6,162 nucleotides of DNA from Acidobacteriota bacterium (GCA_021805955.1 JAJZDO010000708.1:1-6162); one strand, 5' to 3'; positions 1-5,650 are shown, numbered from the stretch's first letter. Program-made: numbers and translations. Notes: generated from the sequence alone by a model not told the origin.

Positions 1-165
1 ACCGGAGATCAAGGTAATGATGAGGCCCGCCTTACACGCCAGCGAAACTCCCATGATGTCCGCGAACGAGAAGCGTTTCCACTCCTCGCCGTTCGGGCCC
101 CACCAGACGCCGCCATCGGTCAGAACGCCATCGACATCGAGAGCGATGGCACGAATTTGATTCAT
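1..165 (-). CDS. KdsC/YrbI-type HAD phosphatase, N-terminal part (cut by window edge)
   Basis: Seen: 55 codons are in the window, beginning ATG at 165-163. HAD motif I is LDVDGVLTDG (residues 9-18), with the presumed nucleophile D10 and acid/base D12. Motif II is reached as LISG (52-55) at the edge. There is no cap insertion between motifs I and II, which fits the small, tetrameric, capless C0 HAD group. Known: this group includes KdsC (KDO-8-phosphate phosphatase) and the KDN-9-phosphate phosphatase of Bacteroides. Inferred: because it follows a NeuB-type synthase in the same transcript, it more likely dephosphorylates a nonulosonate 9-phosphate in the cytoplasm than KDO-8-P. Its ATG shares one base with the synthase stop codon (TGATG), and GGAG lies four bases upstream, so translation is probably coupled. 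The rest of the protein, including the specificity residues, lies outside the window. It could also be the phosphatase half of a fusion protein. Confidence 0.85.
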   Translation of the reverse strand, partial: MNQIRAIALDVDGVLTDGGVWWGPNGEEWKRFSFADIMGVSLACKAGLIITLISG

Positions 166-1052
166 CAAACTCCCGCTCCGACCCGGCGCAATTTCTTGAT
201 GATCGGCAGTTCGCGTTCGTACACCCGCTTCACGCCGTCGCCCATCGACTGCTCGACCAGGCGTATGTCGCGAATGAGCCGCGTAATGCCGTTCGGTTCC
301 AGAGACGCGGCCTGATCGCTGCCCCACATGGAGCGGTCCAGCGTCACGTGCCGCTCGACCGAGCAGGCCCCGAGCACGGCTGCGGCAACGCTGGAGGAGA
401 TTCCCGTCTCATGGCCGGAATAGCCGATTGGCACCCCGTAGCGCGCCTGCATGGTGGGAATCACCCGCAGGTTCAACTCCTCGTAATACGCGGGGTAGGT
501 GCTACAGCTGTGCATCACGACCAAATCCTGTTTGCCGAGGACTTCGATGGCATGATCGATTTCTTTATAGGTGCTCATTCCAGTCGACAGGATGATCGGT
601 TTGCCTTTGGCGCGGGTATGCCGCAGCAGATGATCGTCGGTCAGGCAGGCGGAAGCAATCTTGAAGCAGGGCACGCCGAATGTGGCGATTACATCGACCG
701 AGGCTTCATCCCAGCAGGAAGCGAACCATGGGATATTGACCGCCTTGCAATACGCATCGATTTCCGCGAAATCATCCACGTCGAATTCGAGCGCTTCCTT
801 CAAGTCGCCGTTCGTTGTACCGAACGGACTTTCTCGCGGGCGCGCCAATTCTTCGGCGGAATAGACGACTTCGATGGTGCGCTTCTGGAACTTTACGGCA
901 TCGCATCCCGCCGCGACTGCGACACTGATGAGGCGTTTGGCAATGTCGAGGTTGCCGTTGTGGTTGATGCCGATTTCCGCGATGACGTAGCAGGGCTGTC
1001 CATCGCCGACAAGTTTTTTTCCGATTTTTACAGCGCCAAGTTCTGGGGTCAT
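165..1052 (-). CDS. neuB: NeuB-family nonulosonic acid (sialic acid/KDN, probably 9-phosphate) synthase without SAF domain
   Basis: Condenses phosphoenolpyruvate with a hexose or N-acylhexosamine, free or 6-phosphorylated, to make a nine-carbon sialic-type acid in the cytoplasm. Seen (numbering from ATG 1052): AEIGINHNG (25-33), KFQK (54-57), FKIAS (130-134), STGMS (156-160), HSCSTYP (181-187), GYSGHETG (210-217) and ERHVTLD (233-239). H214 and H235 match the two metal-binding histidines of NeuB. The protein is 295 residues and ends shortly after the barrel (KKLRR near 287-291). The C-terminal antifreeze-like SAF domain of typical 340-360 residue NeuB proteins is absent. GYSGHETG and GSDQAASLEP resemble mammalian NANS, which makes 9-phosphates, more than the SDHT form of many bacterial NeuB proteins. 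Start: ATG 1052 is chosen because GAGG lies nine bases upstream. An in-frame ATG at 1079 would add nine residues but has no good ribosome site. The exact sugar made is unknown. Confidence 0.88.
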   Translation of the reverse strand: MTPELGAVKIGKKLVGDGQPCYVIAEIGINHNGNLDIAKRLISVAVAAGCDAVKFQKRTIEVVYSAEELARPRESPFGTTNGDLKEALEFDVDDFAEIDAYCKAVNIPWFASCWDEASVDVIATFGVPCFKIASACLTDDHLLRHTRAKGKPIILSTGMSTYKEIDHAIEVLGKQDLVVMHSCSTYPAYYEELNLRVIPTMQARYGVPIGYSGHETGISSSVAAAVLGACSVERHVTLDRSMWGSDQAASLEPNGITRLIRDIRLVEQSMGDGVKRVYERELPIIKKLRRVGAGV

Positions 1053-1061
1053 GGTTGCACG

Positions 1062-1072
1062 CCTCTTCTCCT
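1062..1072 (-). promoter_or_regulatory. Ribosome binding site deciding the neuB start
   Basis: Reading the minus strand, AGGAG (1072-1068) and GAGG (1065-1062) precede the ATG at 1052, with 15 and 9 bases of spacing. GAGG is the better placed of the two. Both lie downstream of the alternative ATG at 1079, which supports the shorter protein. Confidence 0.5.
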
Positions 1073-1140
1073 GATACATAGCACGCCTGCGCGATTTTTG
1101 GAAAGTAAAGTTAAGCTTTCTCTATGCATGGATGCAGGAG

Positions 1141-1170
1141 TTGCCTGTATCCGATGCAGCGGAGTATACA
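1141..1170 (+). promoter_or_regulatory. Sigma-70-type promoter for the epimerase gene, giving a near-leaderless mRNA
   Basis: TTGCCT (1141-1146) and TATACA (1165-1170) are separated by 18 bases, each matching four or five of six consensus positions. Transcription would begin near 1177, only about three bases before the ATG at 1180. That would make the message leaderless or nearly so and would leave the ATG at 1132 untranscribed. This is pattern matching only; the sigma factor consensus of this organism is assumed. Confidence 0.45.
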
Positions 1171-1179
1171 CTTTTACCG

Positions 1180-2268
1180 ATGACGACGACTTCACAGCCA
1201 GCCCCGCCCGTGTCTGCGCAGGATCTGGAGACCATCCTGGAAAAAACCGAGCACCTGTGGGAGGAATTGCGGGGACGCCGCATCTTCATCACCGGGGGTA
1301 CGGGTTTTTTCGGCTGCTGGCTGCTGGAGAGTTTTCTCGCGGCGAACCAAGCCATGCACTTGCAGGCGCAGGCAGTTGTGCTGACGCGCTCTTCGGAGAA
1401 ATTTCGTAGGCGAGCGCCGCATCTCGCCAACCACTCGTCTATCGAACTTCTCGAAGACGATGTACGCGATTTTCCATTTCCATCTGGCGAGTTCCCGTTT
1501 GTCATTCACGCCGCCACGGAATCCGTGCAAACCAATCCGGCGGAGACAGCGGAGTCGCAGCTTTCCACCATTGTCGAGGGCACGCGACGATGCCTGGAGT
1601 TTGCCGAGTCGCATGGCGCCGCAAAATTTCTGTTGACGAGTTCGGGCGCGGTCTACGGTCCGCAGCCGTCGGAGATGACGCACATTGCGGAAGACTATCG
1701 CGGCGCACCGGATGTGTTGCGTCCGAATTCTGTATATGGCGAGGGCAAGCGCCTGGCGGAGATGCTGTGCGCTTTGTCGTCTGCACGCACCGGCATGGAA
1801 TGCAAGATCGCTCGATGTTTTGCGTTTGTCGGGCCGCATCTTCCGCTCGACGCCCACTTTGCGATCGGAAATTTTATTCGCGATGCCATGCGCGGAGGTC
1901 CCATCGTCATCCATGGCGACGGCACGCCGATGCGTTCGTATATGTACGCCGCAGATCTAGCCGTTTGGCTATGGACGATGTTGTTTCAGGGCGAATCGCT
2001 GCGAGCGTTCAATGTGGGATCGGAGCAGGACTTGAGCATTCGCGCCGTCGCGGAGGCTGTCGTCGCGGCCATTTGCCCGGGAGCGGAGATCGCGATTGCG
2101 CGGAGCGCCGTGCCGGGCGCTCCTGTGCAGCGATATGTTCCCTCGGTGCAGGCGGCGAAACAAAGCCTCAAGTTGACGGATGGAATTTCGCTGATCGAGG
2201 CGATCCAGCGCACAGCGGCCTGGCATCGGTCGGGCAGGCAGCTCTTTCCGAATGCCGAGAGTCACTGA
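1180..2268 (+). CDS. NAD-dependent epimerase/dehydratase (extended SDR), nucleotide-sugar modifying
   Basis: Seen (362 residues from ATG 1180): nucleotide-binding GGTGFFG (39-45), IHAATE (109-114) in the NNAG-like position, TSSGAVYG (153-160) with the catalytic Ser, and YGEGK (186-190) giving the Tyr/Lys pair. GDGTPMRSYMYAADLA near 247-262 is the C-terminal substrate-domain motif of sugar-nucleotide SDRs such as dTDP- or UDP-sugar 4,6-dehydratases and 4-epimerases. Known: such enzymes make activated sugars for LPS, capsule or glycoproteins. Inferred: with the divergent nonulosonate genes it belongs to a surface-glycan locus. The reaction (epimerase or dehydratase) cannot be decided here. Start: an in-frame ATG at 1132 would add 16 residues. 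ATG 1180 is preferred because a promoter ends just before it and the longer N terminus is unusual for the family. It carries about 30 residues ahead of the Rossmann fold, including a helical stretch (LETILEKTEHLWEEL). Confidence 0.88.
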   Translation: MTTTSQPAPPVSAQDLETILEKTEHLWEELRGRRIFITGGTGFFGCWLLESFLAANQAMHLQAQAVVLTRSSEKFRRRAPHLANHSSIELLEDDVRDFPFPSGEFPFVIHAATESVQTNPAETAESQLSTIVEGTRRCLEFAESHGAAKFLLTSSGAVYGPQPSEMTHIAEDYRGAPDVLRPNSVYGEGKRLAEMLCALSSARTGMECKIARCFAFVGPHLPLDAHFAIGNFIRDAMRGGPIVIHGDGTPMRSYMYAADLAVWLWTMLFQGESLRAFNVGSEQDLSIRAVAEAVVAAICPGAEIAIARSAVPGAPVQRYVPSVQAAKQSLKLTDGISLIEAIQRTAAWHRSGRQLFPNAESH

Positions 2269-2274
2269 TACACT
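2245..2274 (+). promoter_or_regulatory. Likely promoter of the tRNA, overlapping the upstream stop codon
   Basis: An extended -10, TGA-TACACT, lies at 2266-2274, and a weak -35, TTTCCG, at 2245-2250, with 18 bases between the hexamers. The TG of the extended -10 is part of the TGA stop codon (2266-2268) of the epimerase. The start of transcription would fall near 2281, eight bases before the tRNA. The -35 is poor, so the call rests on the extended -10 and its position. Confidence 0.4.
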
Positions 2275-2288
2275 ACGGAAGGTCACGT

Positions 2289-2365
2289 GGGGCTATAGCT
2301 CAGTTTGGGAGAGCGCGCCGTTCGCAATGGCGAGGTCGTCGGTTCGATCCCGACTAGCTCCACCA
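2289..2365 (+). tRNA. tRNA-Ala, anticodon CGC, with encoded CCA
   Basis: A complete cloverleaf can be folded by eye. The acceptor stem is GGGGCTA/TAGCTCC (2289-2295 with 2355-2361). It contains a G3-U70 wobble (2291 with 2359), the identity element for alanyl-tRNA synthetase. The D stem is GCTC/GAGC. The anticodon stem is CGCCG/TGGCG around loop TTCGCAA (2321-2327), with anticodon CGC at 2323-2325 reading the alanine codon GCG. The variable loop is AGGTC, and the T stem GTCGG/CCGAC encloses TTCGATC. The discriminator is A2362, followed by genomic CCA (2363-2365). All stems pair apart from the two wobbles. No terminator is visible before the next gene, so the transcript may continue into it. 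Confidence 0.97.
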
Positions 2366-2406
2366 TCCATACTTTCTTCGTTCGCGGCGCCAGCCGATAC
2401 ATTCCC

Positions 2407-3291
2407 ATGAAGATTGCATTCCTCGGACTCGGAAAAATGGGCACAGCCGTCGTTGGGCGGCTGTTGTTGGCCGGGCATTCTGTCACGGTGTGGAACCGGT
2501 CGCCGAAATCCGCGAAAGAACTTGGCATTCCGGCGGCAACGGTTGCGCCTTCCATCCATGCGGCAGTAGAAAATTGCGAAGTGGTTTGCACCATGCTTGC
2601 GAACGATGAAGCCACGGAAGCTGTCGCCTTTGGTCCCCATGGCTTACTCGCGGCGCTGCCTGCGAACGCGGTACACATCGCGCTGGGCACGCTGAGCATG
2701 GCATTGTCGCGGCGGCTGATGGAGAGCCACGCGCAAGCTGGTCAGCGATATGTAGCATCGCCGGTTTTCGGGCGACCCAATGTCGCGGCGCAAGGCAGGC
2801 TCTGGATCGTGGCCGCCGGCGACAAAGCTACTGTGGAACATGTTCGAAGCGTGCTTGACGCAATTGGGCGCGGCCTGACCATCGTGGGGACGGAACCCTG
2901 GCAGGCCCATGCGTTCAAGCTCGGCGGGAATTTCATGATTACCGCAATGGTGCAGACGTTGAGTGAGGCGTTCGTGTATGCGTCGGCCCAGGGGCTCGAT
3001 CCGGAATTATTCTTAAAAACCGTCAATGAAGCGCTGTTTCAGTCGCCATTTTACCTCGCCTATGGCCAGGTCATGCTGCATCCGCCGGAGCACCCCGGGG
3101 CGACGGTTCTGCTGGCCGAGAAAGATACGCGGCTGCTGCGCGAGGCCGCGGCAACGGCCGGTGTCCGGCTCGGCCTGTCCGATTATCTGGAACAACAGCT
3201 CCTTACAGCTATCGACAACGACATGGGCCTGATGGACTGGGCGGTTGGGCAATATCGCGTGGCTGAGCGCGCATCCAAAGTGGACAAATAG
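2407..3291 (+). CDS. NAD(P)-dependent beta-hydroxyacid dehydrogenase family oxidoreductase
   Basis: Seen (294 residues, the usual length of the family): the Rossmann motif GLGKMG (7-12), and WNRS (29-32) after the second beta strand, where Arg/Ser suggest NADP(H) over NAD(H). The putative catalytic Lys is K171 in AHAFKLGGNF, with N175, and an all-helical C-terminal domain follows. Known: the family includes 3-hydroxyisobutyrate, tartronate semialdehyde and glyoxylate/succinic semialdehyde reductases; related folds include imine reductases. Odd: the substrate loop that normally reads DAPVSGG is ASPVFGRP (117-124), so the Asp and the substrate-binding Ser are replaced and the substrate is uncertain. 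Start: ATG 2407 begins the fold directly (MKIAFLGLG). Any upstream start would lie inside the tRNA. No Shine-Dalgarno is visible before it. It starts 41 bases after the tRNA CCA and is followed seven bases after its stop by the next dehydrogenase, so the two form an operon. Confidence 0.87.
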   Translation: MKIAFLGLGKMGTAVVGRLLLAGHSVTVWNRSPKSAKELGIPAATVAPSIHAAVENCEVVCTMLANDEATEAVAFGPHGLLAALPANAVHIALGTLSMALSRRLMESHAQAGQRYVASPVFGRPNVAAQGRLWIVAAGDKATVEHVRSVLDAIGRGLTIVGTEPWQAHAFKLGGNFMITAMVQTLSEAFVYASAQGLDPELFLKTVNEALFQSPFYLAYGQVMLHPPEHPGATVLLAEKDTRLLREAAATAGVRLGLSDYLEQQLLTAIDNDMGLMDWAVGQYRVAERASKVDK

Positions 3292-3294
3292 GAG
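3290..3294 (+). promoter_or_regulatory. Shine-Dalgarno overlapping a stop codon
   Basis: AGGAG begins inside the TAG stop (3289-3291) of the beta-hydroxyacid dehydrogenase and sits four bases before the ATG at 3299. This fixes the start of the following SDR gene and suggests coupled translation. An earlier in-frame start inside the upstream gene is therefore unlikely. Confidence 0.7.
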
Positions 3295-3298
3295 ATCG

Positions 3299-4105
3299 AT
3301 GACGACGGCACCCAGCAGCAAAACGCCGGACATTTCATTGGCCGGGAAGATTGTTTGTATTACCGGCGCGAGTGCCGGCATCGGCGCTGCGTGTGCGATG
3401 CGATTTGCCGAGGCGGGAGTTCGCCTGCTGCTGGCAGCGCGGCGAGAAGATCGTCTGACGGAGATGACCGCCGGCCTGAAAGCAGCGGGGGCTGCGGACG
3501 TGCATACCGTGGCGCTCGACGTGCGCGATTATCCCCAGGTGCAAGCTGCCGTCGAAGCGCTGCCCGAATCCTGGCAGGCCATCGAGATTCTAGTGAACAA
3601 TGCTGGACTCAGCCGAGGACTGGACAAACTCTATGAAGGCCACGTGGAGGACTGGGATGAAATGATCGACACCAATGTGAAGGGACTGCTGTACGTCACC
3701 CGTGCGGTGTTGCCAGGGATGGTGCGGCGCGGCGTGGGTCACGTCGTCAACATTGGGTCTACCGCCGGGCACTGGTCCTATCCCAAGGGTGCAGTCTATT
3801 GCGGCACCAAAGCAGCAGAGGGGCGCATCACGGAGGGGTTGCGGCAAGATCTGCTGGGAACTCCTGTACGCGTGACGACAATCGATCCAGGGATGGTAGA
3901 AACTGATTTCAGCAAAGTTCGTTTTCGTGGGGATGAAGCGCGCGCGGCCAAGGTCTATCAGGGATTGACGCCGCTGCGGCCGGAGGATGTCGCGGACGCG
4001 GTCGTGTGGGCGACCACGCGGCCTGCCCATGTCAACATTGCAGAGGTGATGCTCACCACTGTGGATCAGGCGGATTCGGTGATGTTCAACCGGCGTCCCA
4101 CCTAG
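3299..4105 (+). CDS. ydfG: YdfG-like SDR, NADP-dependent 3-hydroxy acid dehydrogenase
   Basis: A classical short-chain dehydrogenase of 268 residues. Seen: cofactor motif TGASAGIG (22-29), AARRE (46-50) with Arg residues typical of NADP binding, NNAG (100-103), and the catalytic set N126, S154, Y167 and K171 (YCGTK). The central block (VEDWDEMIDTN, TRAVLPGM, NIGSTAG) and the C-terminal FRGDEARAAKVYQGLTPLRP and PAHVNI closely resemble Escherichia coli YdfG as I remember it. Known: YdfG oxidises L-allo-threonine, serine and 3-hydroxyisobutyrate and reduces malonic semialdehyde in pyrimidine breakdown. Inferred: the enzyme here probably acts on similar small 3-hydroxy acids. It is the second gene of a pair with a beta-hydroxyacid dehydrogenase, which could share such substrates. 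A rho-independent terminator follows directly. The exact substrate is not shown by sequence. Confidence 0.88.
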   Translation: MTTAPSSKTPDISLAGKIVCITGASAGIGAACAMRFAEAGVRLLLAARREDRLTEMTAGLKAAGAADVHTVALDVRDYPQVQAAVEALPESWQAIEILVNNAGLSRGLDKLYEGHVEDWDEMIDTNVKGLLYVTRAVLPGMVRRGVGHVVNIGSTAGHWSYPKGAVYCGTKAAEGRITEGLRQDLLGTPVRVTTIDPGMVETDFSKVRFRGDEARAAKVYQGLTPLRPEDVADAVVWATTRPAHVNIAEVMLTTVDQADSVMFNRRPT

Positions 4106-4106
4106 G

Positions 4107-4130
4107 GGCGTCGTCGAGACGCCGATTTTT
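4107..4130 (+). terminator. Rho-independent terminator after the dehydrogenase pair
   Basis: GGCGTC (4107-4112), loop GTCGA and GACGCC (4118-4123) form a six-pair GC-rich hairpin, followed by GATTTTT (4124-4130). It starts two bases after the TAG stop of the SDR. The T-run overlaps the TAA stop codon (minus strand, 4131-4129) of the convergent gene. It works in the plus direction only, since no T-run follows the hairpin on the minus strand. Confidence 0.8.
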
Positions 4131-4380
4131 ATCGCAGGGCTTGCAGTTCCGCCTCAATCGTACTCAACGCGGATTGCAGCGCCGAGCGCCGCACTGGATG
4201 ACTGGTCTTTTCCGACAAAATTCTTTCTCTTTTCAACTCCAGAATCTGACGTGCTCGCGCCTGCTCCGCACCAGCAGCCCTCACTACATGTTTTGAGGCT
4301 GCTTTCGCAGCCTCTTCGCGTTGTTCCGCCCGCTCTTCCACTTGTTCTTCGACCGATTTACTTTCCCACCCTCGCGCCAT
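4129..4380 (-). CDS. Small charged helical protein of unknown function (MARGWESKS type)
   Basis: 83 residues beginning MARGWESKSVEEQ. After a short head (1-9), residues 10-57 are rich in Glu, Arg, Ala and Gln (for example VEERAEQREEAAKAASK) and should form a long helix. A break at HP (61-62) is followed by a second short helix (63-83). The layout suggests a helical hairpin or coiled coil. No signal peptide, membrane segment or cysteine is present. I believe similar proteins are frequent in Acidobacteriota, from memory only. Start: ATG 4380 is chosen because MARGW looks like a natural N terminus. An in-frame ATG at 4482 would overlap the start codon of the divergent oxidoreductase. No Shine-Dalgarno precedes 4380; TATAT lies immediately before it. 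The gene is convergent with the SDR and divergent from the next gene. Function unknown. Confidence 0.65.
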   Translation of the reverse strand: MARGWESKSVEEQVEERAEQREEAAKAASKHVVRAAGAEQARARQILELKRERILSEKTSHPVRRSALQSALSTIEAELQALR

Positions 4381-4385
4381 ATATA
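4357..4385 (+). promoter_or_regulatory. Possible promoter for the MDR oxidoreductase
   Basis: TTTACT (4357-4362) and TATATA (4380-4385) are separated by 17 bases, each matching four of six consensus positions. Transcription would begin near 4392 and leave a leader of about 90 bases. The -10 overlaps the ATG of the divergent small gene, so initiation here could interfere with it. The call is weak. Confidence 0.3.
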
Positions 4386-4480
4386 CAGAGTAGCGGATTG
4401 GAGCTTGAATCACACGAAGAAACGCCGCGTCTGCTTGAATAGAGAGTGCGGAAGAACGAGCAGAATCCAAGGAGCGTCCC

Positions 4481-5500
4481 ATGCGAGCATTTCAAATTTC
4501 ACAATTCGGGCTGGAACATCTGCGGCCCGTAGAACTCCCCAAACCCACGCCAGGGCCGGGTGCAGTGCTGATTCGTGTTCACGCGACAGCGCTCAATTAC
4601 CGCGATCTTATGCTGGTCCGCGGGCACTACAATCCGAATCTGGCGATGCCTCGGATTCCTCTCTCCGATGGAGCGGGCGAGGTGGTTGCGGTTGGAGATG
4701 GAGTGACGCGCTTCAAGCCAGGAGATCGCGTCGTCGGACTTTTTTTGCAGCACTGGCAGGATGGCGGCCCTTCGCCGGCAAAATCGCGTGGCGCGCTGGG
4801 AGGCGACGTGGATGGGATGCTCGCCGAGTATGTCGTGCTGCCGGAGGATGGCGTGGTTCCCTTCCCTGCCCATCTGAGTTATGAAGAAGCCTCGACGCTG
4901 CCCTGCGCTGCGCTGACGGCATGGAATGCACTGTTTCATGCGGCCTCGGTCCAACCCGGCGACACAGTTGTGATTCAAGGGACTGGCGGAGTTTCCATTT
5001 TCGCGCTGCAGTTCGCCAAGTTGGCGGGCGCTCGCGTGCTGGGCACATCCAGCAGCGATGAGAAGTTGCAAAGTGCGAAAGACATCGGCCTCGACCAAGG
5101 TTGCAACTACAAACAGAATCCTGAATGGTCCGCGTGGGTCAAGAAGGAAACCGGTGGTGAAGGGGCGGACTTAGTCGTTGAGGTAGGCGGCCCGGGAACG
5201 CTTGCGGAATCGATGCAGGCGGTGCGCGCGGGTGGAACCATCGCACAGATCGGTGTACTTTCCGGGACGGAGGCGAAGCTCTCGGTCATCCCGATACTGA
5301 TGCGTCAGATTCGGCTGATCGGTATTTATGTCGGATCCCGGACAATGATGGAGGCGATGCACAGGGCCATGGAATGTTCCCAACTGAAACCCGTAGTGGG
5401 AAAAACATTTCCATTTTTGGACGCGGTAGATGCCTATCGCACCCTGGAACAAGGCCGCCACTTTGGCAAAGTGGTGATTTCTATCGCGTCCAACGATTAA
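4481..5500 (+). CDS. Zinc-independent MDR-family NAD(P)-dependent oxidoreductase (quinone oxidoreductase-like)
   Basis: 339 residues, the usual length of medium-chain dehydrogenases. Seen: a GroES-like N-terminal half with ALNYRDLMLVRG (37-48), where the catalytic-zinc Cys of alcohol dehydrogenases is replaced by Asn. The four-cysteine structural zinc lobe is also absent. GAGEVVAVGDGV (64-75) and FKPGDRV (78-84) follow, then the cofactor motif QGTGGVS (166-172). SSSDEK (190-195) after the next strand suggests NADP. Known: zinc-free MDRs include quinone reductases, enoyl reductases and enal/alkenal reductases. Inferred: it reduces an electrophilic carbonyl or enone with NADPH; the substrate is unknown. 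Start: AAGGAG (4469-4474) lies six bases before ATG 4481, a strong ribosome site. It appears to be a single-gene unit. No terminator hairpin with a T-run is seen after its stop. Confidence 0.9.
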   Translation: MRAFQISQFGLEHLRPVELPKPTPGPGAVLIRVHATALNYRDLMLVRGHYNPNLAMPRIPLSDGAGEVVAVGDGVTRFKPGDRVVGLFLQHWQDGGPSPAKSRGALGGDVDGMLAEYVVLPEDGVVPFPAHLSYEEASTLPCAALTAWNALFHAASVQPGDTVVIQGTGGVSIFALQFAKLAGARVLGTSSSDEKLQSAKDIGLDQGCNYKQNPEWSAWVKKETGGEGADLVVEVGGPGTLAESMQAVRAGGTIAQIGVLSGTEAKLSVIPILMRQIRLIGIYVGSRTMMEAMHRAMECSQLKPVVGKTFPFLDAVDAYRTLEQGRHFGKVVISIASND

Positions 5501-5541
5501 TTCGGATCGAGCCTCCTGCGCATTGAATCAATAACTTAACA

Positions 5542-5563
5542 AGAAGCTCGCCGGCGATCTTCT
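5542..5563. promoter_or_regulatory. 22-bp near-perfect palindrome, likely activator binding site
   Basis: The site reads AGAAG-C-TCGCC then GGCGA-T-CTTCT, a dyad with ten of eleven half-site positions matching and no spacer. It ends 27 bases before the sigma-54 promoter and is centred about 65 bases before the predicted transcription start. That arrangement suits a bacterial enhancer-binding protein or another dimeric regulator. A hairpin with no loop and no following T-run argues against a terminator for the upstream gene. Confidence 0.55.
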
Positions 5564-5590
5564 GTCGTATCGATGCCGGAACTGGTCCGC

Positions 5591-5606
5591 TGGCATTCAA
5601 CTTGCA
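5591..5606 (+). promoter_or_regulatory. Sigma-54 (RpoN) promoter
   Basis: TGGCATTCAACTTGCA matches the -24/-12 consensus TGGCAC-N5-TTGCA at all the key bases. GG (5592-5593) and GC (5604-5605) are separated by exactly ten bases. Transcription should begin near 5617, about 34 bases before the ATG at 5651. Expression would require an ATP-dependent enhancer-binding activator, and the palindrome upstream is a candidate site for it. Confidence 0.75.
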
Positions 5607-5650
5607 TCTACTCTCCATAGCGGCCACTTGTAGCCCAAAGGCCCGCATGG

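Noticed and set aside
348..1409. Long plus-strand reading frame (353 residues)
   Set aside because: It lies antisense to the synthase and runs into the divergent gene in another frame. Its translation has no recognisable motif, while the minus strand encodes a clear NeuB protein.
2289..2365. tRNA 3' end as an integration (attachment) site
   Set aside because: No repeat of the tRNA 3' end and no integrase or mobility gene is seen in the window.
2305..2406. N-terminal extension of the beta-hydroxyacid dehydrogenase from a TTG
   Set aside because: This stretch is the tRNA-Ala and its 3' flank. The Rossmann fold begins exactly at ATG 2407.
3245..3298. Earlier start for the YdfG-like gene
   Set aside because: It would overlap the upstream dehydrogenase by nearly 50 bases. 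AGGAG in front of ATG 3299 fits much better.
4381..4482. 34-residue N-terminal extension of the MARGWESKS protein
   Set aside because: It would overlap the start codon and the ribosome site of the divergent oxidoreductase. The extension has a different composition from the charged helical body.
5542..5563. Palindrome as terminator of the oxidoreductase gene
   Set aside because: It has no loop and no T-run after it, so it is better explained as a protein-binding site.
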